Below, piece after piece: positions 1-11,397 of a stretch of 64,000 nt of DNA (within the stretch, counting starts at the first letter, position 1; each line of letters begins with the position of its first letter). This DNA comes from Siphonodentalium dalli (taxonomy: Eukaryota > Mollusca > Scaphopoda > Gadilida > Siphonodentaliidae): the NCBI GenBank assembly GCA_032622095.1, contig CP136061.1, positions 122,960,754 through 123,024,753 of the forward strand. Reading direction: 5' to 3'. The notes beneath the pieces are model-generated. The model was given only the letters and a program-made list of their open reading frames with translations. It was not told the origin of the DNA and made no database searches. The position numbers were made by a program, and so were the translations under genes.

Positions 1-59
1 GTCAAGAACCCATTGATGTGATATATGGAGATTGTCACGGTTCTATGATGTTTCTACTC

Positions 60-132
60 AATGTATGCCCACACTGTATGGTACATATGCCATGTGGGGG
101 TGTGTACCAGGCGACAGCCCACACCTTGTTTA
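60..132 (+). mobile_element. HEL-B 3'-end remnant
   Basis: The segment has GTGGGGGTGTG, then a short hairpin and a CTTGTTT tail. This matches the 3' ends of the complete HEL-B copies at 2752-3329 and 5988-7208. The preceding bases (CCCACAC..GGTA..ATGCCA) also align with the bases before the 7208 end. The rest of the element would lie left of the window. Confidence 0.5.
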
Positions 133-1480
133 TTTGTAGCGCAACCTTTTGTTTTTTCAAAATTTTGTGTTCGTTCTTGATAATAAAAGAAATTTTTAAA
201 TGAAACTTCAAATTATGATATATAACTGAAAGTCTCATCTGTATATTTGTGTTGAATCTTTTGTCAAAATTTCACCTGAACCTCAATTTTATTAAATATA
301 TCCTCAGCACATTGTTGATTTTAAGACTAGATACCCATGTGTTATGTCTACATATAGTATAATTAATCCATTAACATTCAATCCATTACATCTTCCAGTT
401 TAATAGATGCCTCCTGGGAGGAAATTGAAGTGAAATTTTCGGGATGTTCTCCATCCCTGGTTTTCTTACCCTAATTAACAAACTTAAGTACTTCCCCTCC
501 TAGGTCTGTTTCCTTTGATCAGTTCTCCAGGTGGGTTTGTAAAACTCCCATCCTTTTCTGTCAAAAATGATCAATCATGAAATTGTTTATGGGGTATTTA
601 AAGTCATTATTAACACTGCCTTTTAGTAGATATTAAAGTGATGTCTAATGTTCATGCTTCAAATTGAACCTAGTAAAATTTTGCTCATGCTTGTCAGGTT
701 TCTGGGTTCAAAATAGGTTTTTTTTTTTTTTTTTTTTAAATGTTTATTGAAGAAACAATCACATTGAGGAATGTCAAATACAGAATGTTCAATGGCATTG
801 ATATGTGTATACAGATATGGCATTCCTCGCGTTCACACATATCTCTTTCTTACTGCACGCACTCGCCTGGCTCACAGCATTCGCACACCAGTGGTATAAA
901 GTTATATAATACATAAATATATGCATATGCATAGTATATATAGTAAATGTATTATAAATATGTTGGATGTTTCGGATGGACTCAACTCTCAACATAGAGG
1001 CTATTGTGGAGATGGTGGTAGATAGTATATGTTTTAACTGACTGCGTGATAATCGATAGGAGACTCAAAAATTTAAGTAACTTTGTTGATTTTTTATTAA
1101 GTCACCTGTTTGTTTAAAGCTTTTTCTATAAGGAACCAGTTTTTCAAGAATTCTGAAAGTTTCGATTGACATCGTGCTGTATATTTTTCGCAATCGTATC
1201 TATATGCCAACTCTTTGAGGAAAACATTAACAGACAAAGTGATTGGTTTAAATTTAGACCAATATATATATTGTTTAATTAGGAGCCAGAGCAAGTTTGT
1301 AGTATAGTTTTTACTAATGGGTGGTGTGCCAAGAATCATCGTCATATTTGTGGGATAAAGATTTATATCATTATTTTTTCCATAGGTTTTTCAAAATAGG
1401 TTGATAAAGACATGAAATACAAATATAGAGAATTTATATACTCTGGGAAAAAAAGTGTTTTCGACTATCTGTGCACTAGG
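133..1480. other. AT-rich stretch, no feature recognised
   Basis: There is a 17-19 base T run near 719-737. Several short ORFs occur on both strands; they are rich in I, Y, N and K and have no recognisable domain. I see no inverted repeat or tandem array. Confidence 0.5.
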
Positions 1481-1584
1481 AATGCACTTTATTGTTCTAA
1501 ACTGCCGAAAACTGTACTTTTATATAACTTATCTCTCATCAGTCGAACATGACTACTAAAACAAACAATTAATAGGTTAGTTTG

Positions 1585-1880
1585 AAGTTTAAATTTATTT
1601 TTACTCTTCACACAGTGCGCCGATACAATACGCGTTGATACAATACGCGTTATTAAATCGGAACAGCCATTTAATATCCAGATTAAGTTTATTTTAGTTT
1701 TGACACAGAGCGCCCATATGATATGCGTTATTAAAACAGAACAGCCATTTACCCAGATTAAGTTTATTTTACTCTTCACAGAGTGCGCCAATATGATACA
1801 CGTTTATTAAAAACGGAACAGACATTACCCAGATTAAGTTTATTTTACTTTTCACAGAGTGCGCCAATAGGATATGTGTT
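1585..1880. repeat. Tandem array, about 76-bp unit, four copies
   Basis: The string CAGATTAAGTTTATTTTA recurs at about 1679, 1754 and 1830, with a diverged first unit near 1587. Each unit continues through CACAGAGTGCGCCAATA and GGAACAGCCATT. The first unit has an extra internal duplication (GATACAATACGCGTT twice). The 100-aa ORF antisense to it only reads the repeat. Confidence 0.8.
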
Positions 1881-1961
1881 ATTAATGCTTTGTCATAATT
1901 CTATTGTTTTGACATCCTTACTCATTTGTTTCCACTAGAGTAGGACATTACTCGATTAACT

Positions 1962-2179
1962 TTAACCCTTTCAGTGCCAAGTCAGATTTTGTATCAACCT
2001 ATATTTCCTTGATCATTTTTCAAATTTATTGATTGTAATAATGTGATACATTGATGGAAAGAGCTCTAGCTATGAGCTCTTTCCATCAATGTATCACATT
2101 ATTGTAATCAATAAATTTGAAAAATGATCAAGGAAATATGGGTTGATACAAAAATCGGACTTGGCACTGAAAGGGTTAA
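1962..2179. mobile_element. TTAA-2 foldback MITE, copy 1
   Basis: The element begins TTAACCCTTTCAGTGCCAAG and ends with the inverse, CTTGGCACTGAAAGGGTTAA. It is almost entirely palindromic, with arms meeting near 2068 in GAGCTC. TTAA at both boundaries plus a CCCTTT-type terminus is the piggyBac-superfamily signature. There is no coding capacity. Similar copies are at 35851-36020 and 43995-44160; the latter two have lost part of one arm. Confidence 0.85.
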
Positions 2180-2297
2180 TATTATTTTTCATCAATGATT
2201 TTCATAGGCTCATCATTGTTGGAGCTGAATCATCTGATTGAAAATATAAATATGATATTGATACAATACCATGTCATTTTAAGCTTCATTACCTGAG

Positions 2298-2580
2298 ATA
2301 CTGTGTCTTGTCATTTGCAGAATGAGTCCTCAGCCTTCTGGGAAGTTTCTATATCCCTTAATTTGCAGAAGATAAAATGCATAACCGAGGTGACTAATGG
2401 GTGAACATCACCAACTTCAATTGGGGAACTTCAATCTGATCCGAGGTCTCCCATAGCAGTTGAGCCCTAAGGTGAATGAGGTTCCCAGAGGGTGAATTTG
2501 GTGATGCTAGCCCACCTTGTGGGATAGCATCACTAAATTCACCCTCTCAGGTGACCTCACTCACGCTATTTGTAGGCTTG
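2298..2580. mobile_element. FB-1 copy, 5' part deleted
   Basis: FB-1 is a family with terminal inverted repeats reading CTTGAAATAGTGTGTCTG, and next to each terminus a hairpin of GAATGAGGTCCCCAGAGGG type. Here the left hairpin is lost: TTTGCAGAATGAG joins directly to interior sequence at TCTGGGAAG. The interior (TTTGCAGAAGATAAAATGCA, CTCCCATAGCAGTTGAG) and the right hairpin (2478-2560) are intact. Confidence 0.75.
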
Positions 2581-2751
2581 GATACTATCACGCCACTGTT
2601 TGAGTCATCAGTGCTGACAATATCAGCTGCTGAAATAATGCATTAAAATATCAGTGATGCATGACCAATTTGTGGATACTGATTTATACTACATGTAGTT
2701 ACAATTCAAGTTTTGTTGACAAACGTGGTTTAGTGAATATTTTAGGATTAT

Positions 2752-3329
2752 TATACCCCCACTTTCGAAGAAAATGGGGGGGTATACTGGATTGACTGCG
2801 TCTGTCCGTCCGTCCTTCCATCATGCTTTCTCCGTCCGTCCGGACGTCCGTCTTGCCATCCGTCCGTCCGTCCGACCTCATAACTCGAACAACTATGAAC
2901 CGATTTCAAAAACAATTTGTATGCAATCTCCTTAGGACTGCCTCTCCGCATGATGCTAATTGAGGTTCGGTCCGACTTTTTTTTTTAAAGATGCGCCTCA
3001 TTTTCGACTTATTTTGACTTAGAAAATTCTGTCCGACTTAATAACTTTAACAAATATTAACCAATTTCAATAATTTTTGGTATACATGCTTCTTACAATA
3101 CCCTCTCTACATGATGCGGCTAGGGATTGGCTCAGACTGTTTTTCATAATATTACACTTCAACAAATATGAACCAATTTGAATAATTTTTTCTGTACAAG
3201 CTTCTTGTTATACCATATCGATATAATTAGTCCGAATTTTTCTTTAAAGTTAAAAATCGTTTACGGATAATGCGGGTTGAATTTGCCACGGTGGGGGTAT
3301 GCTAGCACTCGAGTGCACACCTCTTGTTT
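2752..3329 (+). mobile_element. HEL-B element (Helentron/HINE-like), short form
   Basis: The 5' end is a hairpin in which TATACCCCCACTTT folds on AAATGGGGGGGTATA (2752-2785). A GTCCGTCC-rich stretch follows (2803-2876), then degenerate units with the recurring phrase AACCAATTTCAATAATTTTT. The 3' end has GTGGGGGTATG, the inverse of the 5' start, then the perfect hairpin GCACTCGAGTGC and the tail ACACCTCTTGTTT. A subterminal inverted repeat plus a 3' hairpin with no terminal inverted repeat is the ground plan of Helentron-associated elements. No ORF of an autonomous element is present. Confidence 0.7.
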
Positions 3330-3354
3330 GTTATCGTCTCTGGCTCTAAAAGAG

Positions 3355-3727
3355 TTAAAGACATATTAAGGACTTGTTCGGGTGCTTGAAACTGATAATT
3401 TAGTATATAGGCCTTTGATATGCCATCTGAAGGAATGTAGCATTCTACTAACATCGCCGAAAATCTCAAGCAAATCGACCGTACCACTTCACATCGTCTG
3501 AACTGCATGCAATTGTAAATATTTACTTTCTGAATCAAGATGCATCTATCTGCGATAAACTAACAAAAACAGTTTCGCCACCAAAAGTCACTGCATTTAA
3601 ACAATGTATAAGAATGAGAGTGTGTTTTGCCAATTTGGATATAATATTTGTAAAATATAACCACTTTGAGCAAAATTATTCCCATTTCTATTTGATCACC
3701 CTACCAGAGTGTTTCACATCACTTTAA
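3355..3727 (-). mobile_element. TTAA-8 repeat, minus-strand copy
   Basis: This is a roughly 375-bp repeat bounded by TTAAAG..CTTTAA. Its plus orientation starts AAAGTGATGTGAAACACTC and ends ACATATTATGTCTTTAA-like. It aligns with 4023-4407 and with the split copy at 20371-24181. The opposite-facing copy 295 bp downstream makes 3355-4407 a large inverted repeat. Confidence 0.75.
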
Positions 3728-4022
3728 TGGTGCTAGAATTCCTGCAGCTGCTGACATTGAAAGAGACAAGTTTCTCCAGGTATAAACATGTAAGTTTCAA
3801 ATTGAGCAGCCCCCAGGTGTCTTGACACTCAAAAGTTACATGAGATGTCAGTGAAATTTACATCTCCGAGAAGTGTCGTGATGTCTGAGGCTTGAAAGTT
3901 ACATGTCTGGATGGATCTTCCTTGTCAGCCACTTGTAGTAATGATAACCCCACTTTTTTATAATTATTGAGTTGAAGAGATAATATTAGGTTCCATTGCA
4001 ATGATAATATATATATTCAATC

Positions 4023-4407
4023 TTAAAAGTGATGTGAATAAACACCCCGGTATGGTGATCAAATAGAAAATTTGAGAATAATCTTGTTCAATGTAGTAAT
4101 TTTTTGAATTATTATATCCGAATAGACAACACAACAGTCATTCTTATATATTAATTAAATGCAGTGACTCTCGATGGCGAAATCGTTTTCGTTACTTTCT
4201 CGCTGATAGATGCGTCCCGAATCAAGTAGTAAATATTTACAGTTTAAATAGCGTTGTTCAAACAATGTTTTCTATGGAGTGAGATGGTCGATTTGCTTCA
4301 AATTTTCGGCAATGTTAGTAGAGTGTTACATTTCTCGAGTTGGCATAGCGCCCGAGTACTAACTTACCAGTTTCACGCACCCGAACGAGTACATAATATG
4401 TCTTTAA
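4023..4407 (+). mobile_element. TTAA-8 repeat, uninterrupted plus-strand copy
   Basis: This copy holds the junction CTATGGAGTGAGATGGTCGA (around 4273-4292), which serves as the paralogous empty site for the 3.48-kb transposon inserted in the 20-24 kb copy. The ends are TTAAAAGTGATGTG and ATGTCTTTAA. It has no coding capacity. Confidence 0.75.
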
Positions 4408-5159
4408 ATTCATAGATTTTGTTATTTTACCTAAATTAAAATGCAAAGCCCAATGATTTCATCACTCAGATCCTCGCCCAATAGATGCTGAAATCCCCCT
4501 CACGTACATAAACCATTTAAGCGACACCATTAGCTACATATTTTATTTATCCATCGTGCAAAACTTGCCTTTTGTGGGGGAATTCTGTCATTTGTCTAAG
4601 TTTTTCGTTCGTTACTTTGATGACTGCATTATATTTATGAGGTCAAGCAAACTAATTAGTATTCATGACGTGGCAAACTGAAGTGTAGCTTTGAGTGAAA
4701 TAGTTCATTGGCTTTTTATACAGTTGTTCTAAGCCGACCTTGTTCTGATGATTTATAGATGTTTTAGAGCTAAAACCCTTTTACTAATTTTGTATCAATA
4801 ACAGTTAATTATGGACGATAAAAACGTTCTCAAATCGCAATGACGTCATTATGTTGGTTGACATCCCTAGTTACCTGAGCAATTTGCATATATAATTATG
4901 TCATGAAAGTAGTACTAACCTAATAAAGCTACGTTGACCAAATAAAGCTGATAATGATGTAATAAACATAACGTTTATTAGGCAGTCAATAGAGGTAGTG
5001 AGTGGTGGATAAAACAAATTATACAAATACTCAATTCAGTGTCTGAACATTTTTGTTTTATGGGCAGATGAAGCTCATTCAACATATAATTGAATCTTGG
5101 GTATTAAATGTAACTTCATCACCACCAAACTTGTCATGTGACTACCAACATAACCCTTT
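4408..5159. other. No feature recognised
   Basis: The sequence is AT-rich, with no tandem or inverted repeats that I can see and no ORF above 60 codons. Confidence 0.5.
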
Positions 5160-5275
5160 CTTTTCTAAATACTTGTTGACGAGTAGTTCCCTTAGGAAAT
5201 GTTCAGGCAATATGTTCAATGAATAACCACTTATTATCTGAACATTTTCCACCAATGAATTATTAATAGGAATGT
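5160..5275. mobile_element. TTAA-5 internal fragment
   Basis: The segment contains GAGTAGTTCCCTTAGGAAAT, GTTCAATGAATAACC and CTTATTATCTGAACATTTTC. It matches the interior of the TTAA-5 family best seen at 38925-39060. Its termini are not recognisable here. Confidence 0.55.
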
Positions 5276-5295
5276 ATTCAAATTAGGGTTTTTTT

Positions 5296-5632
5296 GCTAG
5301 CGTTATGGGTTTTTTCAATTTAGAATTTTTTTTTGGTGATTCTGGCTTCTGGTGAATGACAATTAAGCTTCAGGTCAATTTAGTCAGGCAAGGCTAAAGA
5401 AAAAAAAATATTAACTTATAATAACGACATCAGTAAAATTTAACTTCTTCGCAATGTTGAGCTAATGTAATGGACACTTTCATTAGCTAGCGTTATGGGT
5501 CGTTTTCAATTTAGATTTTTATTTTTTGTGATTCTTATTTCTGGTGAATGACACTTCAGTTTCAGGTCAATTTGGTCAGGCCAGGCTAAAGAAAAAAAAA
5601 TATTAATAACTTATAATAACAACACCAGTAAT
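5296..5632. repeat. Tandem duplication, 190-bp period, two units
   Basis: GCTAGCGTTATGGG occurs at 5296 and 5486. Each is followed by TTTTCAATTTAGA, CTGGTGAATGACA, TCAGGTCAATTT and GCTAAAGAAAAAAAAATATT in the same order. The second unit is shorter at its 3' end. Confidence 0.8.
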
Positions 5633-5642
5633 CTTGAGTTAA

Positions 5643-5903
5643 TTAAGTCTTTCATGATGGGAGCTGCACTGGTGCAGCATTAAAGATCCTCTGCCAGTGC
5701 TTCTCTTATATATGCGTGTCTGCCAAGGGAGCTTCATATACATAAGAAAATGCACTGGCTTACAATGCCAAGGTGAATATTGTTAGGACAATGTATTCTC
5801 TTATATATGTGAGGCTCCCTATGGGATACTCGCATATATAAGAGAATGCATTGGCACAGGGTTTTCACAAAATTTCAGGAATCTCCATTCATGGAAGGGT
5901 TAA
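5643..5903. mobile_element. TTAA-1 MITE, copy 1
   Basis: TTAA-1 consensus ends are TTAACCCTTTCATGACGGGA on one side and TTCCATGACTGGAGC on the other, both bounded by TTAA. The interior carries two hairpin modules of the form CATTCTCTTATATATGCGAG, loop, CTCGCATATATAAGAGAATG, joined by TAACAATATTTACCTTGACC. This copy has TTAAGTCTTTCATGATGGGA on the left and CATGGAAGGGTTAA on the right. The first module is degenerate and the second (5799-5857) intact. TTAA boundaries and the CCCTTT end suggest piggyBac-type mobilisation. Confidence 0.8.
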
Positions 5904-5987
5904 TGTCGTCTTGTTACAAAAGAAGGAATGTGATATGCTAATTAATGTTTGTGACAGCCTGTTCCTGAGCTGAGTTTATCTGAATAG

Positions 5988-7208
5988 TTATACCCCCTTT
6001 TTTTTTTTAAAGGGGGGTATACTGTTTTGCACCTGTCCGTCCGTCCGTCCGTGCGTGCGTGAGTCTGTACGTCTGTCCGATGTCTGTTCGTGTCATAACA
6101 TGAACAGTAGTGCTCGGATCTCAATGAAATTAGGTATGGATGTTCACTATTATGAGGACATTAAATAGAGGGTTCCATCGTTTTGTTTGGATTTTCCATT
6201 CTAGAGTTATTCATCTTTGTTTATCTGGAAATAGTGGCTTTTTGGTCCGTCTGGTGTCTGTTCATGTCGTAACATCAACAGTTGTGCTGGGATCTCAACC
6301 AAATTTGGTGTGGATGTTCACAACTATGAGGACATTAAATAGAGGGTTCCATCGTTTTGTTCGGATTTTCCAGTCTAGAGTTATTCATCTTTGTTTATCT
6401 TGAAATGTTGGATTTTTGGTCCATCTGGTGTCTGTTCATGTCATAACCTGAACAGTAGTGCTCGGATCTCAATGAAATTTTGTATGGATGTTCACTACTA
6501 TGAGGGCATTCAATGGAGGGTTCCATCGTTTTGTTCGGATTTTCCATTCTAGAGTTATACATCTTTGTTCATCTGGAAATGTTGGCTTTTTTGTTCGTCT
6601 GGTGTCTGTTCATGTCGTAACTTCGACAGTTGTACTGGGATCTCAATGGGATTTGGTATGGATGTTCACTACTATGAGGACATTAAAAAGAGGGTTCCAT
6701 CGTTTTGTTTCGCTTTTCCATTCTAGAGTTATTCATCTTTGTTTATCTGGAAATGTTGGCTTTTTGGTCTGTCTGGTGTGTTCATGTCATAACTTCAACA
6801 GTTGTGCTGGGATCTCAATGGAATTTGGTATAGATGTTCACTGCTATGAGTACATTCAATAGGGGGTTCCATTGTTCTGTTCTGCTTAGAGTAATTCATC
6901 TTTGTTTATCTGGAAATGTTGGCTGTTTGATCCATCCGATGTCTGTTCAGCTCATAACTTGAACAGTAATGCTCGGATCTCAATGAAATTTTGTATGGAT
7001 GTTCACCACTATTCTCTGAGGACATTTAATGGCACATTCAAATGTTTGTTTTGGTTTTTTGTTCTATAGTTATTCATCTTTGTTTATATGAAAATGCTGA
7101 TTTCTGGGTCCATATGTCTGAGTATAGCCATCATAAGTTATAGATGTGTCCACACTAGGCGGTATGCCACGAGGGGGTATGCACCGGACGACAGTCCATC
7201 TCTTGTTT
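5988..7208 (+). mobile_element. HEL-B element, long form with 174-bp tandem core
   Basis: The 5' hairpin TTATACCCCCTTT...AAAGGGGGGTATAC is followed by a GTCCGTCC run. Six direct repeats anchored on GTCTGTTCATGTC start at 6082, 6256, 6430, 6604, 6778 and 6941 (periods 174, 174, 174, 174, 163). The 3' end has GAGGGGGTATG, a GGACGACAGTCC hairpin and TCTCTTGTTT. Central minisatellites between conserved ends are typical of HINE/'pearl' elements. The ORFs of 87 and 124 aa here only translate the tandem units (174 is a multiple of three). Confidence 0.75.
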
Positions 7209-8051
7209 TTCCAGAATTATGGGTCTTTTTTAACACAAAATTGTGGGTCGGTCTAATCTAACTGGATCCATTTATAGATCAACATGTTTTTGGTAGTTTA
7301 TCCGGCGCGGGGACTATCCTCCACCGAGGACCACTATTTTGCCATAGTCAACAACAAGCCATGCAATATTTATTATATTTTATCGAATGTTCTTCATCCT
7401 TTACAAGATCCCAAAATGTCAAACAAATTCACAATTAGATCATGTTAGTGAACAATTTAATAATTTTTCTACCGAAAACAAACTTAAGATTCTTTTGAAA
7501 AAATGAGTATAGTCCAAACTTAGGGAATTGGCAAAAAATGTTAGACTTTTCCAGCGAGGCGGAGGTTACTTTCAAATTACCTCCCCGGAATAGCATGTAT
7601 GCTAAAAATAGATTTCTGAATTTTCTCAATGATAGTGGGAGTGCTAAAATTAGGAAGCAGACTATCATGTTGGGGAAGGAACTATCAAAAATAGTGAATG
7701 TCAAGCAACCGTTCCCAACCGTGGATTAGGCATAGATAGTCACATGAGATCAAATATTGACTGATAGATGAAATTTCTTGTCAAATTGGCCAAACCTGAC
7801 TAAAAAACTATAATTTTGTTGGGGTGATAGGAAGACACTCAGTCATGACTATATCACCGCTAACAATATACATGTATAGTCTAATATAATTATTTGTAAT
7901 TGTACTTTCCATGTGTGGAAATTGTAAATAAAATTATCCTATCCTAAACAAGTACTATTGCACTGGGTGAGGCTTCTTCCCTCTCTGAACATCCTCTGAG
8001 GAATAAGTTCTAATAAGGACATCATTAGTCCAGATTTGTTTTGATTAATGT
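7209..8051. other. Mostly unique sequence with opposing short ORFs
   Basis: An 89-aa minus-strand ORF (7435-7704) and a 63-aa plus-strand ORF (7538-7729) overlap. Neither shows a domain I recognise, and neither has clear splice signals. A short GAATGTC..AAATTATCCTATCCTA poly(A)-like context occurs near 7930. Confidence 0.35.
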
Positions 8052-8206
8052 GTCTGGGAGCCATTGGTGATCACCACCTGTTCCTGACCATTACCAATCA
8101 TGGCCTACATTTAATATGGCTGCAGAGGTCTGAGAGCCAATGATGATTGTGACCTGTTCATGACCATTGCCAATCATGCCTTGTGTTTAATATGGCTGTA
8201 GAGGTT
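8052..8206. repeat. Two-unit tandem repeat, 76 bp
   Basis: GTCTGGGAGCCATTGGTGAT (8052) and GTCTGAGAGCCAATGATGAT (8128) each continue through ACCTGTTC, TGACCATT, CCAATCATG and TTTAATATGGCTG. Confidence 0.75.
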
Positions 8207-8415
8207 GCTATTCTGGAATATGTTCTTTTCCTATAATATATAGTCGTTTATTACTGAAATTGATTGTCCACTGGAGCATAGACGGAAGACATATTTTGTC
8301 GACTTATCTCCATTATGGCCAGTTCATTTTTATTTTACTGATTTATGAACATTTTAGATAAAAAGTCTAGACAGGCGCAAACAAAAATGCAATAAAGGAT
8401 AACAAAAGTGACAAT

Positions 8416-8815
8416 TTAACCCTTTACCCAACAGAAGGGCCCTGTGCCAATGCATTCTCTTATATATGCGAGTCGACCATAGGTCGCCTCGCATATATAA
8501 GAGAATGCATTGGCTGAACACATTAAAAATTATAAAATTGTTAAAGAATGTAAGAAAAAATGGTAAAAAGTGTTAAAAAAAGTGTTTTTTTAGGCCAATG
8601 CATTCTCTTATATATGCGAGGCGACCTATGGTCGACTCGCATATATAAGAGAATGCATTGGCACAGGGCATAACTGTAACTATCACAATGTGGTCAAGGA
8701 GTCGGTTCCAATGATATCCATATATGTATGGTTCTATTGAGACAGACCGAAGATATTTTAGGCTGTTGAAGCTTTATTTGGCCGGTTTTGGCCGGTTTGT
8801 TGGGTAAAGGGTTAA
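8416..8815. mobile_element. TTAA-3 MITE
   Basis: The termini are an 18-bp perfect inverted repeat, TTAACCCTTTACCCAACA, with TTAA at both boundaries. Inside are two hairpin modules, 8451-8513 and 8596-8665, in inverted orientation to each other. They share the stem CAATGCATTCTCTTATATAT with TTAA-1 but have the tip CGACCATAGGTCG instead of CTCCCATAGGGAG. The region between them is A/T-rich, and the right flank contains GGCCGGTTTTGGCCGG. There is no ORF. Confidence 0.85.
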
Positions 8816-9131
8816 CGGCACATGGCTGGTTTAAAACTTACTATATGTAAATATATTCAGGAAATAAATACATGGATCATCGGTGTGTAATAAATAGTCA
8901 GCAACCTGGTGTGTGTATCAAATTTGAGGTATATATAGATAGCATAAATTTTAGTAGATATCTGAATCTGAAATTCTATCAAAGTCGTCCATATCCATCT
9001 CAATACTAATACAGGAGAGGCATGCAATGATGTTCACCGAAGAATCTAATCGCTTTCGGTTTCTTAAATCACCGGTTTTGGTGGGAGTTTGTTACAAGTA
9101 GAATCTCTTTATCTATATATTTATTATGCGT
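8816..9131. other. No feature recognised
   Basis: AT-rich spacer between TTAA elements; nothing repeated or coding is visible. Confidence 0.5.
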
Positions 9132-9340
9132 TTAACACTTCCATGACTGGATCTTCCTGAAATTTTGCAAAAACCCTGTGCCAATGCATTCTCTTATATA
9201 TGCAAGTCACCCATAGGGAGCCTCTCATATATAAGATAATATATTGGTCTAACAATATGTACCTTGACCTTGTAATCCAGTGCATTCTCTTATATATTTG
9301 AGGCTCCCTATATGGGGAAATATTCTTATAGCACTGGCTA
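9132..9340. mobile_element. TTAA-1 copy 2, right end missing
   Basis: It starts TTAACACTTCCATGACTGGA. The first hairpin module is present (9182-9245). The second is degenerate and breaks off at GCACTGGC, directly against the next copy. Confidence 0.75.
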
Positions 9341-9610
9341 TTAACCCTTCCATGATGAGAATTTCCTGAAATTTGTTTTTAAAATCTGTGCCAATGCATT
9401 CTCTTTATATATGCGAGATTCCCATAGAGAGCCTCGCATACATAAGAGAATACATTGGCCTAACAATATTTATCTTGACCTTGTAAGCCAGTGCATTCTC
9501 TTAAGTATATATGCGAGGCTCCCTACGGGGAAACTCGCATATATAAGAGAATGCACAGGCACAGGATCTTGAATGCTGCACCAGCGCAGCTCCCTTCTTG
9601 AAAGGGTTAA
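9341..9610. mobile_element. TTAA-1 copy 3, full length
   Basis: The ends are TTAACCCTTCCATGATG and CTTCTTGAAAGGGTTAA. Both hairpin modules are present (about 9396-9458 and 9488-9555), and GCTGCACCAGCGCAGCTCCC precedes the right terminus. It lies head to tail with the truncated copy at 9132. Confidence 0.85.
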
Positions 9611-10199
9611 TTCGATATAAATCAGAGTACTAATCTGTTATTGTATTCAAGTAGCCTATTACATTCTCATCTTGTAAATGCTCCCTTTTATATCAACAAA
9701 TTCATATCTCCGATATCTCTGCATTATACAGATGAATCACTGAACGGGCATCAACAGACTGATGTGAGGCTCACAGGCATGGTGTACTAGTCACGTAACT
9801 GACTGGCCATCAATTCGGTTCACATGCATATTTTGTTTTATCTGTTTACGTGCATGTTTTATTTTGCTTGATGATTTAAAAAAACCTAAGCATTGAACTG
9901 CGAAGTATTCCATCTTGCGGTAGAATCATGGATAATTTTGATCTAGATTACCTGACAATCCTTGCAACCACGTGGTCTTGTTTGTAAAAGTTTCAAGTAC
10001 ACGCGAACAAATTGTAACCACTTTATTTTATCTAGTGTTAACAAATTAATAGTACGATGAAAGTACACCTCAACTGCATAGTGATTAAGCCAATTTAGCT
10101 CAACCAATAACCTGGTCAGTTCTTGATCTACTTGCTTAAAATGATTTGAAAAAACGGGTGTCAGACACACTATATCCAGTGTTGCTTTCAATTAAGTGA
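9611..10199. other. Unique stretch with an 82-aa minus ORF
   Basis: An ORF at 9943-10191 (minus) has mixed composition but no motif I recognise. I cannot separate it from chance. Confidence 0.3.
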
Positions 10200-10320
10200 T
10201 GATGTTTGAATTTTCCCTTTTAGAGTTATTTTCCTTTATTTTAATTTTGAGTTCCTTCCTTCCCATGTTTTAATTTGGCACCGTGGGGGTATGCCAGCAC
10301 CCAAGGTGCAACCTCTTGTT
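10200..10320 (+). mobile_element. HEL-B 3'-end fragment
   Basis: The segment carries the subterminal motif GTGGGGGTATG, a GCACCCAAGGTGC hairpin and the tail AACCTCTTGTTT. The bases before it (GAATTTTCCCTTTTAGAGTTA) match the end of a 174-bp HEL-B unit. The 5' part is absent. Confidence 0.65.
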
Positions 10321-10600
10321 TTTAGCTCACCTGAGACGATTGTGTTCATATTTGGTTTGGATGTTCCCTAGGTGACTCTCATTCAGATTTGTTCAAATGA
10401 GGTCACTGGGTCAAATAGCTGTGAAGCCAGGGCCATAACTCTTTCCCTCCATAGTATTTCTTAAAACAACTTCTTCTCTTGTACCATCGGGTCAAATGGG
10501 TTCATATTTGGTATGAAGGGTCTTTGGGGAACTGTGGTTCAGATTTGTTCAAACGGGGTCACTGGGTCAAATGTGGGCGGAGCCAGTGACATAACTCAAA
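10321..10600 (+). mobile_element. HEL-C fragment (TAGCTCACCTGAG family)
   Basis: It starts TAGCTCACCTGAGACGATTG, then repeats the phrase TTCATATTTGGTxTGGATG / TTCATATTTGGTATGAAGG with GATTTGTTCAAA and GGTCACTGGGTCAAAT. The 5' hairpin arm typical of such starts is not preserved, and no 3' end is seen. A related block is at 12020-12190. Confidence 0.5.
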
Positions 10601-11086
10601 AACAATTTTTTTTTTTTTGTTAAATTCATATTTTTTGAATTTTCAGGGCGACCTTGCTCAAACAATTTTTTTTTTTTTTTAAACATGTTATAAAATTTGA
10701 AAATTTGAAAAAAATAACACCATTATAACATCTGCAGAGTTATAAAACTTTACTCTTTAATGAAATTATGGAAATATTACAAGAACACCACCCCACCCCC
10801 CCCTCCCACGTAGCCAGACTCACCCCCACCCAGCCATCAACCAACATCCCTTCCAACCCATATCATCTACCAATTTAATTAATACATCTTCTCACCACAG
10901 AAGTATATATATCTGCAAAGTCACATGCCATTAATTTAGATTATAATAATAGATGACAACTGGCTGGTTTATGTAAACATAACTGATAGCAATTTAAAAA
11001 CAAACTGCTGTTCCCAAGGTTAGGTGATGACTGATAGGAATTGGTTTATCTGACATACAATGGTTCTGTGAATGACTTAGAATTCT
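10601..11086. other. Low-complexity and unique spacer
   Basis: T runs at about 10606-10618 and 10666-10680 and a C-rich patch at 10786-10850. No ORF or paired repeat is visible. Confidence 0.5.
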
Positions 11087-11397
11087 TCAAGCCTAGAAAT
11101 AGTGTGTCTGACATTTGCAGAATGAGGTCCCCAGAGGGTGAATTTAGTGTTGCTACCCCATACAGCAGGCTAGCATCACCAAATACACCCTCCATTAACC
11201 TAATTCTGCTTAGGCCTCATCTTCTGGGAAGTATCTTAAGTATCAAAATGAAAGTTCATTTTAGTTTTAGTTAATGTTTTCCACCTGTACAGTTTCAATG
11301 TCCCCCTAATTTGCAGAAGATAAAATGCATAATTGAGGTGCTCAATGGGTGTGCATCACCAACTTCAACTGTAGGACTTCAATCTGTTCCTAGTTTT
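11087..11397. mobile_element. FB-1, left part of an interrupted copy
   Basis: It begins CCTAGAAATAGTGTGTCTGA and carries the left hairpin with GAGGTCCCCAGAGGGTGAAT (11125-11215). The interior continues to GGACTTCAATCTGTTCCTAG and stops where HEL-D begins. The matching right part is at 12187-12278. Confidence 0.75.

Noticed and set aside
1962-2179. Palindromes as transcription terminators or microRNA genes
   Set aside because: The repeated, TTAA-bounded structure explains them as MITEs; small-RNA evidence would be needed for any other role.
2699-2951. ORFs with Arg-Thr-Asp-Gly repeats
   Set aside because: They are antisense translations of GTCC-rich sequence at the start of HEL-B; the same happens at 5942-6124 and 32707-32895.
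6140-6862. ORFs of 87 and 124 aa as a gene with internal repeats
   Set aside because: They read the 174-bp HEL-B tandem units; the period is divisible by three, so open frames recur by construction.
9943-10191. 82-aa minus ORF as a gene
   Set aside because: Balanced composition, but no motif, no splice signals and no repeat-independent support.
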